Assembly: GCA_917880885.1 (NCBI GenBank)
Contig: OU862917.1
Location: 49,832,727-49,896,726, forward strand
Direction of reading: 5' to 3'
Length of the DNA stretch: 64,000 nt
DNA from: Limnephilus marmoratus
Lineage: Eukaryota; Arthropoda; Insecta; Trichoptera; Limnephilidae
Below, one piece after another: positions 11,075 through 21,685 of the stretch. Made by a program: the position numbers and the translations under genes. The number at the start of each line of letters is the position of its first letter. The first letter of the stretch is position 1. The notes under the pieces are model-generated. The model saw only the letters and a program-made list of their open reading frames with translations, was not told the origin of the DNA and ran no database searches.

Positions 11075-11840
11075 TAACTAACTAACTAACCATCACGCCG
11101 TTTCCCCGCAGGGGTGACGGACCGCCAAACAACTCGGTCTTGGCACACACTCTTTGCCTCACTCACATTCATACATCGTCTCATACATTCTCTTCTATTA
11201 TTCTGGCTTTTGACACGACCCGACTCAAGTATCTGATTCACTTGATCGTGCCATGTCTTCCTCGGGCGTCCCCGACTTCTTCTACCATTCACATTCGCGT
11301 CGTATATTCTTCTTACACTACTTCCTTCGTTCATTCGCTCTACATGCCCAAACCATCTGAGGGTCCCTTTCTTAATCTTACTCATTATGCTTACATCAGC
11401 CTTACATTCTTTGCGGATATCCACATTTCTCACACGATCATACATTGTTTTACCACACATACGTCTCAGGGATCTCATTTCAACAGCATTCAGTTTACTT
11501 TTATCCTTCCTCTGCCAGTTCCATGCCTCACTGCCATACATCAGGGTAGGTACCAGGACTCCATTGTGGACTGCTAGCTTCGCTTTTTTTTGACAGATTT
11601 TTATTAGCGCCAACGGCATTCAGTCCACCATTAATGGAGTTACCGGCATTCACCCTTCTTTCAATATCTCTTTCAGCCTTCCCATCTCTCTTAAACATAC
11701 CACCCAGATACACAAACTCATCCACCTGCTCCAAGTATTCATCATTCACAACTATGTTGCATACTGTTTTCGTACTCTCTCTTTCAAACACCATGACTTT
11801 AGACTTACTTACATTCATCATTAACTCATTCTTCATTGCT
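11075..11840 (-). mobile_element. 5'-truncated RTE-type LINE
   Basis: Two overlapping minus-strand frames together encode the end of a LINE reverse transcriptase. The upstream frame (11836 to about 11600) holds the 'VDEFVYLGGMF' block and the downstream frame (to 11086) holds 'PTLMYGSEAWNW', 'RWFGHVERM' and 'GRPRKTWHDQV', which are characteristic of the C-terminus of RTE-clade LINEs. A frameshift near 11600 separates them, so the copy is dead. The 3' end has a GTTA-type microsatellite tail (plus strand 'aactaactaactaacc' near 11078), again typical of RTE elements. The RT catalytic domain is missing because of 5' truncation. Confidence 0.85.
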
Positions 11841-11842
11841 CA

Positions 11843-12203
11843 TCTTTATATATAAAAAATTTGCTCATCTTTATATATAAAAATCTCGCGTCACGATATT
11901 TGTTCGAGATAAACTCCGAAACTATTCAACTGATTTTGGTGAAATTTGGCTTACTGTGTGTAATTTGGTCCAACTTAAGAGATAGGATAGTTTTTTATCT
12001 CAATATTTATTGTTGTGAATTAACTATTCAATATGTTTGCCTTAGGAAAATGCTTTGTAATTATTTGTAAATTCAATAAGTTTCTAACAGATGGCGGTGT
12101 GAGTTAATTTATCGACACAATACTTGGTTATCTAGGTTGTGTAACCATCCAGTAGATTACGTTGTGTTTCGTTAGCCACAAAATGCCTGGCCGGATCAGC
12201 TTG
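11843..12203 (+). mobile_element. Short non-autonomous Helitron
   Basis: The left end TCTTTATATATAAAAA occurs twice 25 bp apart (11843 and 11868), and the second copy runs into 'ctcgcgtcacgatatttgtt', the start seen in other Helitron pieces here (22620, 21150 minus). The right end has a degraded hairpin (GCCACA / TGGCC) followed by CTTG at 12200-12203, against CTAG in the better copies. Helitrons start with TC and end with CTRR after a hairpin, without TIRs or target duplications. No coding sequence remains. Confidence 0.6.
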
Positions 12204-12229
12204 TATTTATATATAACTTTAAATGTTTC

Positions 12230-12460
12230 TTTGTTATGTCCCGAATGCGTTCCTCTACCATTCATTCGATTTGCGATGAAACTTTGGTAATTTGTTGTGC
12301 GCACTCACGCGAAGTTTTCTATATATAATGGCGAGCTTTGGTGTTATGAAAATATTCCTTATACTATTCATCCGATTGCGATAAATCTTTGGTGATCGGT
12401 TGTACGCACGCCCGCGAAGGTTTCTTTAGAGTGTTAAAGGACCCATTTGATTGATTTTAA
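12230..12460 (+). repeat. Helitron-associated internal repeat (two ~100-bp units)
   Basis: The unit contains 'ttcatccgattgcgat', 'aaactttggt' and 'cgcgaaggtttct' and occurs about twice. The same units appear in the Helitron 3' part near 19905-20070. Confidence 0.5.
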
Positions 12461-12527
12461 CAAGGATTTCTCGACATAATTTGGAATATAAAAACATAAA
12501 TGAAACTTTGTCTCCAGTGACTTAAAA

Positions 12528-12612
12528 AACTCTCCACACAGCAACCCCTAAGATGACATAGGTCCTGAGGGAAATTATTTTCCTCAGGGCATCCTGTGTG
12601 GAGGTAGTGTAA
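12528..12612 (+). repeat. Hairpin-tail (LINE/SINE) 3' end fragment
   Basis: Contains CTCCACACAG and CTGTGTGGAG, which pair around the inner stem CCTGAGGG / CCTCAGG, followed by a poly-A-like end. Nothing of the upstream SINE or LINE remains. Confidence 0.65.
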
Positions 12613-13127
12613 AAAATACGTGAAACATCTGGCCTTTAACTAGTCATTATCAATCGCTTTAACAAACTGGGAATTCAAGTTAGAATGTTATCTTTGATTT
12701 TTTCACGAGTAAGCTATTTCTCCATCGGACTATATATTGCAGAGAAATTGATTGCAAACGTTTTAAGAGTCGTTTAACGTAGGCCTCCTAATCAGGACGG
12801 TATAACTCCACAATTTCCTTCCGGAGATAGGTTCGGAGCTAACGGCGAACACGAGGCGCGAGGTGATAAGTGACAAGGAATGTAGAGATATGGCCAAAGA
12901 ACGATCGTAGTGGGTGCCTTTAGAATTAAGTTACTATGCTCCGGACACATTGAGATATTGCGATTACCCGAGAACTCTACTCCCGATAGATCGGACAGAT
13001 ATAAACTGAAAGAAATGTTCCAGAATCGGTATAAATTTTCATCTGTTCCGATAAAATGGACCATAAAATGTAACCGAGTTTGAAAAAAAAACAAAATTAG
13101 ACAACTCAGAAATAGCTAACAAAAAAA
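12613..13127. other. No recognised feature
   Basis: An open frame on the minus strand (12792-13094) has no family signature that I recognise. Confidence 0.4.
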
Positions 13128-13205
13128 AAATAATAATAATAATTGGCTTATTTGTGTAGCGCCGTTTTTGTGAAAAATCACCTCAGCGGTGCTGTACAAA
13201 AAACA
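13128..13205 (-). repeat. LINE 3'-UTR motif with (TTA)n tail
   Basis: The plus strand reads 'aataataataattggct' and then 'gtagcgccgtttttgtg' and 'aaaatcacctc', the same order as the 3' end of the LINE at 24367-25250. It is only the 3' stub. Confidence 0.6.
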
Positions 13206-13287
13206 TGTAATATAATTTAAAGTAAAAAGCCTCTTTCGACACAAGTATATCCTAGTGAGATAAAAAAATAAATATAAAAATGAATCC

Positions 13288-13830
13288 CTGTTTTCTTTGG
13301 TCACGCCATAACTTCAAAACGACCTCACCTATTTCATTAATTTTTTTAAAAAGTTTTTTAATACTTTGTAGAAGGTTCTAACGGAAAGAAAAATTGCGCA
13401 GAAAATTGAATAATTTCAGAAAACTTAACGACTATTTTAACTTCGTACGTTTGATAGTTCGCGCGTTTGATGAAATTGAATTTAGCAGGCAGCCAGCCGT
13501 TTTTTTGTGTTAAAAGAATTGTCTATGGATTTTTAAAATTATAGATATTTTAAATAGGTACCTATGTTAGTTACCAAATTTGATTAATTTTTCTTATAAA
13601 ATACAAAAATAAATATTTGTAATATACGAAAAATTAAAATTTGAATAAAAAAATTGTAATAGGTGGCACGCAAGCTGTTTGAAAACTGAATGTACTGGGA
13701 CTGAATATATGGAACGCGGGTGGGGGGTTTGCGGGAGGGAAACGGGGACGCACGGGAAAGGACATGAAGGGAGAAACAATTTATTTCTTCGAATATGGCA
13801 TAGCAAAGCGTGCCGGGAAAAAGCTGGTAA
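13288..13830 (+). repeat. Helitron-derived internal segment
   Basis: The order of blocks ('ggtcacgccataact', 'aaaacgac', 'ggtggcacg', 'gaaaactgaatgtac', then a purine-rich tract) is shared with 19834-20270, which ends in a proper Helitron terminus. This copy lacks recognisable ends. Confidence 0.5.
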
Positions 13831-13856
13831 CTAAATTTTTTTATTTTTTTTTATAC

Positions 13857-14190
13857 ATGAGCTCCACATAGGAGGCCCAGAGGAAAATAATTTCCCTCAG
13901 GGCCTATGTCATCTTTGGGGATGCTGTGTGGAGGGTTTTTTTAAGGAAAGGAAGGAGAGGAGAGTTTTGGGAAGGAAAAGGGTTTAATGGGTGGGTAGGA
14001 ATATGGAGTTCAGTGTGTCCAGGTCATCCGCCTCCAGGACCTAGACAAACCTCACCCCATGGACCCGGACACCCCTGCTAAATCACCAAACGTAGCTAAA
14101 CACTTGGGGTGACCTGTGGCAGAGGTGTTGGTTATCCAATAAAGGTTCCCGGGGCGGCGGTACCCATTCCCGCCTCCCAAATTGAAATAC
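13857..14190 (-). repeat. Hairpin-tail SINE-like element (SH), copy 1
   Basis: On the minus strand the element begins near 14190 ('caatttgggaggcggg'), runs through 'aacacctctgcc', 'gtttggtgatttagcagggg' and a pyrimidine-rich tract, and ends in the hairpin tail at 13857-13935. Seven long copies occur in the window. The head does not look like a complete tRNA, so 'SINE-like' is used loosely. Confidence 0.65.
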
Positions 14191-14235
14191 CTTTGCAAAC
14201 ACCACTAACACATACTGGGTTTCGCTACGACCGTA

Positions 14236-14402
14236 GCAACCTTCAGAATCCTACCCACCCCCCATGCATTGTTCCATTTCAAAACTTCTTCACCTTTCTT
14301 TTCTTAAAAAGACCTTCCACACAGCGTCCCCAAAATCGACACAGCCTTGAAGGAAATTATTTTCCTCAGAGCCTTCTGAGTCGAGCTAATATAAAAAAAG
14401 GG
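14236..14402 (+). repeat. SH element 3' fragment
   Basis: Begins in the 'cctacccaccc' block and ends in a decayed hairpin tail and short A-run. The outer stem partners are mutated. Confidence 0.55.
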
Positions 14403-14844
14403 GTTGAGATAATATTATCCCCGTATTAAAACACGTTTCTTTGATTTTATTACTGCGGTTGAAACCTGTGTCTAATAAAACACTTCATAATAATATATCG
14501 AAGCTCCCCTTCAAAAAAATGTTTTACGGAAAATGGAAAATTGCGAGAGTCATCCGTGCACGGGACCTTTTATCGGAAAAACTCGATAATCAATATTGGT
14601 TATGTCAATGAATTATTGAATTGGTGTGGATGAGACAGAGAAGACATTTTCGGCAACCTCATTTTCAAAGAATTGTTTCATTGCCGATAAAAAAATAATT
14701 TCTGATCCATTTTTATTTATTAAAGCGCCATATTTAGGGACTTTTACGTAGGAAAGGTAAAGAAATACGGTTTTTTCTTGCCTTAAATACATAATTTAAC
14801 TGTCCCATCAACAATTTTTTGAATTTTTGTTTGTTTGATTTTTG
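14403..14844. other. No recognised feature
   Basis: AT-rich sequence between SINE fragments. Confidence 0.4.
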
Positions 14845-14995
14845 ACAAACATTCCCGGGTTACAAATATCTTGATAATATTTGAAAATCTCCTGCTACCA
14901 CCACAGAAAACGTAAAATGTTGCTGGTGTCGTGATGGAGAACTTAGCCAGCCAAGGAATTGAATGCACGACGCCTGAAGTACATACAAGAATGTA
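14845..14995 (-). repeat. tRNA-derived SINE S1, copy 1
   Basis: Shares 'gacaaacattcc', 'atatttgaaaatctcc' and 'gtgatggagaacttagccag' with copies at 18961 and 35083. The tRNA-like head is largely lost in this copy; it is best seen at 35180-35252. Confidence 0.6.
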
Positions 14996-15167
14996 CACAT
15001 TGCTACGCATTTCTTCAGATTGTTTCGCGGATGATTTGAAAAGTCAGCTATCATGGAGAGCATTCATTTTTATCTTCAAATGTAGCAAACACTTTGTGGG
15101 AATACATAATTATAATAAACACAATTAAATAACTTTGTTTCAATTCCACTTTATTATTTCTTAATCC

Positions 15168-15202
15168 AACCGGTTTCGGTTCGTCCTGAACCTTCCTCAG
15201 GA
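15168..15202 (-). ncRNA. Hammerhead motif, inverted copy in left arm of PLE-C
   Basis: Reverse-complement twin of the motif at 15230-15278, with the same core and stem II. Confidence 0.55.
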
Positions 15203-15229
15203 ATAAAAATAATATATACTATATTTTTA

Positions 15230-15278
15230 TTCACCCCTGAGGAAGGTTCAGGACGAACCGAAACCGGTTGGATTAAGA
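15230..15278 (+). ncRNA. Hammerhead ribozyme motif (PLE-C)
   Basis: CTGAGGA (15237-15243), stem II GGTTC/GAACC closing the loop AGGAC, GAAA (15260-15263), then CCGG and GTT (15267-15269) as the NUH cleavage triplet. Stem I pairs CC with GG only weakly, so activity is uncertain. Confidence 0.6.
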
Positions 15279-15409
15279 AATAATAAAGTGGAATTGAAAC
15301 AAAGTTATTTAATCGTGTTTATTATATTCTCTTTATGTTCCCGATGGTTATCTTCGCCACCGACAGCATAGACTATTCGATCTTCCGGCCTGCAGGACTA
15401 ACTTGCCAA

Positions 15410-15610
15410 TGGTCATGCAGGAGAGCAATCTTGCTGTTGAACAGAATTAATTCGGATATAGACATATTTAGTTAGTGAAGCTGCCTTTTAATGCTTGCAT
15501 AGTATATAGCCTACCATTTATGTTTAATGTAATGCTGTTACAAATGTATTTTTAAAACACATCAAAATGTAAAATTTTGTAATATTTTTGAAAGAATAAA
15601 AATAAATTGA
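15410..15610 (+). repeat. Fragment related to the Harbinger-like element at 8851-10028
   Basis: 'aatcttgctgttgaa', 'tagtgaagctgcctttt' and 'tttaatgtaatgct' match the interior of the larger element near 9255-9525. No TIR is present. Confidence 0.6.
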
Positions 15611-16235
15611 ATTGAATTGTATATATGGTTGGTAGTCGCAGAATTTCTGCACTGAAATAAATCCCGCAAAGGAATCTGAAAGCTTATCAATGCAAGCAAT
15701 TTTGAAAATATTCAGATCATTTAAAAGAGTGTTGTAGTCCAGAAAATTGTGGAATATCGATTTTAAAACTTACAAAGCTTAAGGATTTATTTTGTATTCC
15801 TTCAATAGCTTGTACATGAATATTTTAAAGTGGGTTTTAGACGGGAGAATTGTACAATTCGTAAAGTTTAATAAAAATCAAGGACACATTATTATTCATA
15901 TTTACATTCAATATATACGTTTAATTATTGCAATCCAAGACGTTTGGCAAAAGAAAAAGGCCAAGTTTCTGAGAAATCAGATCGCTGAAGGCTTCACTAA
16001 TAAATAATTTTGAGAACATTGGTTTACGTTTAACAGGATAAACGTATTTTTTGTAAAATAATAATGATTCTCCAACGATTGTAATTAGAGCCGTTCTTCT
16101 AAAAATATTCCCTTTAAAACATGAAAACAAAATGCCCGGAGGAGAAAAAGCAAAATTCCTGAACATTGAAATTTTTTTTATCAATTTTTAAGGAAAAATA
16201 TATTATAATATATATTATTTTTTTAATACACTCCT
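15611..16235. other. No recognised feature
   Basis: AT-rich sequence with short chance open frames. Confidence 0.4.
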
Positions 16236-16239
16236 GAAA

Positions 16240-16510
16240 AACTTGCTTTGTATCGTAGGATCAAATTCCGCAAGTCGTTCTGTCGGTATTACATTGGAAG
16301 AAGCTCCAAGGCGTCATTGCTCCCTCCGGCACCGGTCCAAAAACGGGAAACACGGCAAACGCGCACCCAATATTTGTACATGGTTGAGGTTTATTTGTCC
16401 CGTGCGACCTGGTCGTTTCTACGACCCGATCTTGAGTTAAATAAATTGGGTGTTGAACACAGATCGACTCACATTCACCCTTCCTCTCCTCAAAAATTAA
16501 CAACTGGGCA
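16240..16510 (+). pseudogene. Degraded hairpin-tail LINE C-terminal fragment (LH)
   Basis: Frames in this stretch contain 'RKSFCRYYIGRSSKASLLPP' and 'VQKRETRQTRTQYLY', recognisably the same region as the intact LH copies at 31345 and 63330 (FYRYYNGRCSEELASL... HSRETRQTRAQHLY). Frameshifts and deletions are present and the hairpin tail is missing. Confidence 0.65.
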
Positions 16511-16880
16511 AATTTATGGTTTAAAGATTTTTACAGAATTTCTGTAACTAAATGCGCAAATCCGTGACAAATCACGGGATAATATGATATTAAATCTAGA
16601 CAGTAAATAACTCTTTCTTGAAAATCGAAAAAACTGCAGACCCTTGAAAAACCACAAAATCTGACTTCACGTGTCAAGATTAACCCTAAGAAATTCACGT
16701 TTTAAATTTAGAATTCAATTATTTTCTATAAAAAAAATCAGGGTGTGTAATCCACACGCGGTAGAAGTGAAACAAGAAAGTCGCTAGATGTCGCTTTCTT
16801 TTCTTTTGCCTGTTTATTTTAAAGTGGTTTGAATATTGGATATTGATTTCACAAAAATAAAATAATGTTTTTTTTTTGAT

Positions 16881-16964
16881 TTGTTAGGATTCAAACCTCC
16901 GTTCGCTCTCTGGCCGCTGAGACTTGTTAGGCGCCTTGCCCACTGCGCTATCGAAGGTCCGTGC
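16881..16964 (-). repeat. tRNA-like sequence (SINE head or tRNA pseudogene)
   Basis: On the minus strand TAGCGCAGTGG fits a pol III A box and GGTTTGAATCC a B box, about 50 bases apart. The acceptor ends do not pair well, so a functional tRNA is unlikely. Confidence 0.55.
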
Positions 16965-17725
16965 CAAAACGCGAATTTACCGCATTATGTTAGAACCGAG
17001 TATTTGGGTAGAACTGAGTTGTGACGCATTTTCGTTTCATCCGAATTTCAAAATCACCAACAGGGTTAAATAAGTTTCACTTCAAAAACCTTATGTTTTA
17101 GGTAGGATCTTAATCGCTTATCTGAATTCTTGACACGATCAACTCTAATTTAGAATATAACGCTTAAATTCAATACAAATGCGAGTTCATTGAACCACAG
17201 TTACAATAACTCACAGACAGACCCGCAACAGAAATTAGTTTTATTTCGTGTAAAAAACCTCACGTAACAAGACAAAATTTAGACATTTGATTAATATGAA
17301 CAAGTTCACGGTCTATACGGAGAGGCTTTAGCGGAGAGAATGAAGGGTGAATGAAGGCTTTCATTTCCGGCTCGGAAACAGTTGGAATGCTCTTCCGTCG
17401 CAGATGAAACGGAGAAACGGCTAGAATAAAAAAATATTTTCAAAATCTCGCGATGTTTTCCAGGTAAAGGAGAAACATTATTTTCTCGGAGAATGTGGTA
17501 ATATAATATAATTTACCAACAAAAAAATTGAAACGTTGCATTTTTAGTTTATTACATAATGATTGCGTGTGCAAGTAATAATATGTAGAGCTAACAAAAT
17601 TCATATTTCTTTTGAAAATTTTGTTTCATACGTACGAGTAAATATGTATAGTTTGTTTAATATAAATAACAAAAAAACTACCTTATTTTATCAAAACCAT
17701 CAGGAATGTTCTCATTAACAAAAAG
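16965..17725. other. No recognised feature
   Basis: AT-rich sequence; no coding signature seen. Confidence 0.4.
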
Positions 17726-17729
17726 TTTA

Positions 17730-18190
17730 AGTCGAGATTTACATGGCTCTCTGCTAATCACTGATAGAATACGGCATTGCCGGATGGGGGAGTGCAAATA
17801 ACAATATTCTAAATTCTCTAAGTAAAATCCAAAAAATCATCATTAATATTATATTGTAAGTACTTGTAAGAACTAGCACTGACGAAATCTTCAAAATCTT
17901 AACATCATGACAAGTGATTCTAAAACAATACACGTTTACATTCATACACACAAAACACAAGAAATAACAATTATTATTAGTAACAATAGATATCAGGGTC
18001 AAAAACCTATCCAACCAGTAGCTTCGAATACAATATTTGGTCAAAAAAGCTTTTGGTAATACATACTATGGTACTAAACTCTGTAACAAAATCCCTCAGT
18101 TATTCGAAAATCATAACAACATTATGACATTTAAATCTCAAATAAAAAGCTGGATACAAAAAATAAGGAGATCAGAAATAGAAAATATTT
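17730..18190 (+). pseudogene. LINE (jockey/CR1-type) reverse-transcriptase remnant
   Basis: One frame reads SLIEYGIAGWGSANNNILNS followed by LSKIQKIII, the block that lies just after the RT domain in jockey/CR1-type LINEs. Further on YGTKLCNKIPQLFENH and FKSQIKSWIQK match the family's C-terminal helix region. Frameshifts and stops separate the parts. Confidence 0.65.
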
Positions 18191-18795
18191 AAACAACAAA
18201 TACTGAATCAAGACTGAAAGCGAAACCACTCAAATGCACTACATAATACATTAATAATTCTTTCAGAAAAAAGGATACTAGTAATATAATTTGTAATAAC
18301 TTCATCTTCATAATTCATCTTATTCATACTATTAAATTTTATTATGTAAAGGAAATCTTCAGCACGGGAGATTCCAGTAAGGAAATCATTATCTCTACTT
18401 GTTACACAAAAAAGTAAGATAATAAAACATTTATTATCATTAGGTACATTGTTTGAGTCATGAGAACAGGTAAATATGATGTGATAATTAATATAATAAA
18501 AAGACGGATATTATTTTATTATGATTAATAAAGTACAAGTTACTAATTACTATTACCTTGCGCCATTTGCGCTACATTCTGTCAAAAGGTAATCGATCTT
18601 GTTTATTACTTTTTGCCATAAGTTAAAGGTTAATTTTAAACAAAATACACGAATTATTTACGTATGGCTAACACACCTATTGCCTAACCAAACATATAAA
18701 TACCTACCCCTAATTGACAGATGATGACAAATCACTTTTGTCCTTGATACGGTTGACTCGCTTGCTTCTGCTCAACTGAAAAAACCCTTATTAAA
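18191..18795. other. No recognised feature
   Basis: Very AT-rich; nothing recognised. Confidence 0.4.
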
Positions 18796-18799
18796 ACAT

Positions 18800-18958
18800 A
18801 ACAAACCAAAATTCAGTACTTTATTACAACAAGCTTTCGGAGTGTCAGGCCCTAAAGCCGTGAATAAACTGCCATATGAGCTAATAGCGATAAAGGACTT
18901 GAGAGAATTCAGAGCCAAACTTAAAATTCATCTTTCCAAAAAGACATTGTTTTTGTAA
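18800..18958 (+). pseudogene. LINE C-terminal remnant
   Basis: A frame ending at 18958 reads FGVSGPKAVNKLPYELIAIK and then LREFRAKLKIHLSKKTLFL before a stop. The pattern 'G..AWN.LP..I....L..FK..LK..LF' is the usual end of jockey/CR1-type LINE ORF2. Confidence 0.65.
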
Positions 18959-18960
18959 TA

Positions 18961-19130
18961 AAGACAAACATTCCCTGATTACGAATAACCTTACAATATT
19001 TTGAAAATCTACTACCACCAAGGTAAGCGGAAAATGTTGCTCGTGATGGAGGACGTAGCCAGCTGAGGAAATGAACTAACGACGTCTGGGTGGGACTCAG
19101 ACGGCAACTTACGACCGGTATCCATAAAAA
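18961..19130 (-). repeat. tRNA-derived SINE S1, copy 2
   Basis: Same blocks as copies 1 and 3. It begins immediately after the stop codon of the LINE remnant at 18958. Confidence 0.6.
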
Positions 19131-19833
19131 TTCTGGATCTATTTTTTCAAAAGGAAATATCGATAATTATCCAACTTGGAATTTACTGAGGTATTAAAAG
19201 TATTTTTGAGGTTAATTTTAGCAACAGTTAAGTTATTTTTTAATGGGAATTCCAGCAATAATTTTTAGGTATTTCGTATTGCAATGTTTGTGTTTATTTT
19301 CGAAAAAGATTTTAGGTATTTCATAGAGTTGTTCAGTGTCCTTGGCGTGAAATTTCGCAAAAATGAAACATTAAAAATTATGGCATTATTATTTTTATGT
19401 AGCGTTGCTAGGGCAGATCGGTATGAAAATAACAGAATATATAATATATAAATGGCACATTGGTGACCTCTAGACTCCAGACGACCTACCCTCTCATCCG
19501 TAATATACAGACATTTACAAATATCTTCGTTCGTGAACAAATCTGTATTTAACATCTAGGAAAATTTCCCCTAAGAAAATAGTATGAACCCCAAAGCCCA
19601 GTAGCTTAGTTTAACAATATTTATAGCGAAATTATTTTCTTTTTACCCTTTTGTAAATAAATGGCTTAATTTTAACCTCAACTCGACACTGGCTAGAATA
19701 CTTAAAATTAATGAAAACTTTTAACAGAAAATGTAGAAAATCTTCCGACTGAGTATTGAAAATATCACATACAATTAAATATCGCTTACTTCTTTACAAA
19801 AATCAAGTAATTTAAGGTATTTATAACTTAAAT
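19131..19833. other. No recognised feature
   Basis: AT-rich sequence; a 96-codon minus-strand frame (19265-19555) shows no family motif. Confidence 0.4.
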
Positions 19834-20374
19834 GTATCCCTGTTTCCCTTGGTCACGTCATAACTTTAGAACGACTTTACATATTTCATAAAAACTTTAG
19901 GGATTTGATGTGTGCATGCCTGCGATGGTTTTTATATACAATAGTGAGTTCTGGCATCATGAAATTATGAATTGCTAACCGTTTATCCGATTGCGATGAA
20001 ACTTTGGTGTGTTGTTGTGAGCACGTCCGCGAAGGTTTCTATATATACTGGTGAGCTCTGGCATTACGAAATTTGTATTAAAAAATGCAATAGGTGGCAC
20101 GCGACCTATTTGAAAACTGAATGTACCGGGACTGAATGTATGAAATGCGGGAGGGTGGAGGGGAACTCGGAAGGGGAAGGGGACGCGGGAGAGGAAGGGG
20201 AGGCGGAAGGCGAACTTGACGAATGGGAAAGGACACACAGGGAGAAAAAATTGTATCAAAAAGTATTACAATAAACAATATGTTTTGAAACAATAATTTA
20301 TTTCTATTATTATTATTCCAGTTCGAATTGAATATTCATAGCTAAGACAGGACAACGTCTGTCGGGTCAGCTAG
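19834..20374 (+). mobile_element. Helitron 3' portion with intact terminus
   Basis: The right end has a hairpin GACAG/CTGTC (20346-20363) followed by GGGTCAG and CTAG (20371-20374), matching Helitron 3' structure. The interior carries the ~100-bp units also seen at 12230-12460 and a purine-rich tract. A 100-codon frame (19972-20274) is Glu/Gly-rich because of that tract and is not called as a gene. The 5' end was not located. Confidence 0.65.
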
Positions 20375-20529
20375 TAATTCAATATAATTAATGTGTATTA
20401 TACGCCTCGAAGGTTGTATTTCGAAAACCATTTTTTTAACCTGTAACATTATTAATACAAAAAGGAAAACCGTTTTCTTCCGAGACGTGCCTTCTATGTC
20501 AGATATTAACAGCAAAATAATTGGATTCG

Positions 20530-20776
20530 AGATTTTCACGACCGTAAGTATTATAATGATTTATTTTTGGGGTATTATGCCGTGTGGCGCTGCCTCCTTC
20601 TTTAGCCAACGATTCGGATAGTATTGCAGGGGCATAATCAGGGCAGATATGTAATTATTCACAAAAACCATTACACATCTAACCTGATGTTGGACACTGT
20701 AATGCTGTTCGAATCGTTGGATAAAGAAGGAGGTAGGTACGAAACACAGCATAATACCCCAAAATTAAATCACTAT
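20530..20776. mobile_element. PLE-A terminal palindrome, decayed
   Basis: Arms starting 'ttttggggtattatgccg' and ending with its near complement match the ends of the PLE at 39291-41316. In this copy the core GAAA reads GAAT, so the hammerhead is broken. Confidence 0.65.
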
Positions 20777-20784
20777 GAAGCAGA

Positions 20785-20945
20785 ATAATAGTTACTTTTT
20801 ACCACAGTTAGTAAGACAATAACTAAAGAGACTGAAGGTGAAGAAAATGAGGAAGATGATGGTTAATAAATAACCGGCTATTCAGATCTAGTCACAAGCC
20901 ATTTTAAGCAATGTATCTAATTTGAATAGTGGTCTTTCGCCAGAT
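20785..20945 (-). repeat. SINE S2 body fragment
   Basis: Purine-rich block followed by 'ccggctattcagatct' and 'gtcac', as in the other S2 copies. Confidence 0.5.
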
Positions 20946-20974
20946 ATGATTAATTTAAATGGCTTAATAAAATT

Positions 20975-21150
20975 GTCAAAAAAATGGAAAAAGTTTTCTG
21001 GATAGGGACACCCCAATCACCTAGCGGTATAAAATATAGTTTACGACCTATTCTCATACCTACCAAACATACATAAAAAAAATCATAAAAATCGGTCGAG
21101 CCGTTTCGAAGGAGTGCGACCACAAAAACCGTGAGACGAGATTTATAAAT
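20975..21150 (-). mobile_element. Helitron 5' fragment
   Basis: On the minus strand it reads 'tttataaatctcgtctcacg', 'gtggtcgcactcc', 'cgaaacggctcgaccg' and 'gatagggac'-type blocks in the same order as the Helitron at 22615-23799. It is cut off after about 175 bp. Confidence 0.6.
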
Positions 21151-21153
21151 ATA

Positions 21154-21664
21154 CTAGCAGACCCGGCCACACGTTGCTGTGGCTAACGAAACACAACGCC
21201 ATTACCCAATCTTTATAAAATCCACACCACCCGCTTGCCAGCTGCCCGCTGCCCGCTGCCTGAATTGAATATTTGAATTTATCGGCTTTTCTCTACTATA
21301 ATAAGCATGTATTATACATATAAACTAATTAACTCGCCACTAATTATACAATGCTTGCAATGCAACACTGGATATTTGAAAAGGGAAAATCAAATACCTA
21401 CTTACTCTAGGACATCTGTTTTCCAATTTCTTCCATAGAACGAATTTCAAAAGTGGCTATTATAGTACGGCCCGCCAGCCGTTTGAAATTGCACAAAAAT
21501 AAGTTTTCTTTGAATTTCTCGGCTTTTCTCTAATATAATTTACATGTATTATACATATAAACATTCCTCTTCAATCATTATATCTATTGGTGAAAACCGT
21601 ATGAAAATCCGTTGCTTAGTTTAAAAGATTAACGTGCACATACATTTTGAGCGACTTCATTTTA
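21154..21664 (-). mobile_element. Non-autonomous Helitron, subfamily 2
   Basis: On the minus strand the 3' end is GCCACA-gcaacg-TGTGGC, then CGGGTCTG and CTAG (21157-21154), a proper Helitron hairpin and terminus. The 5' part ('ataaaatgaagtcgctc' near 21660) and the block 'ccgtatgaaaatccgttgc' recur in the copy at 61370-61637. It abuts the 5' start of the fragment at 20975-21150, head to tail. Confidence 0.65.
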
Positions 21665-21685
21665 TACAATGTAATGATGATGATG

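Larger units (their letters stand above)
15111..15327. mobile_element. Palindromic PLE-type hairpin with hammerhead motif (PLE-C)
   Basis: Almost perfect inverted arms of about 100 bp (15111-15210 and 15225-15327) enclose an AT-rich spacer. Each arm has a hammerhead core. There is no coding sequence. The architecture matches PLE-B and the hairpin at 32757-32903. Confidence 0.65.

Noticed and set aside
11140..11855. Plus-strand open frames opposite the RTE LINE
   Set aside because: They are antisense to a clear LINE coding sequence and show only its complement in composition.
19972..20274. Glu/Gly-rich 100-codon frame
   Set aside because: It is produced by a purine-rich Helitron tract, with an equally long opposite-strand frame. 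No domain is seen.
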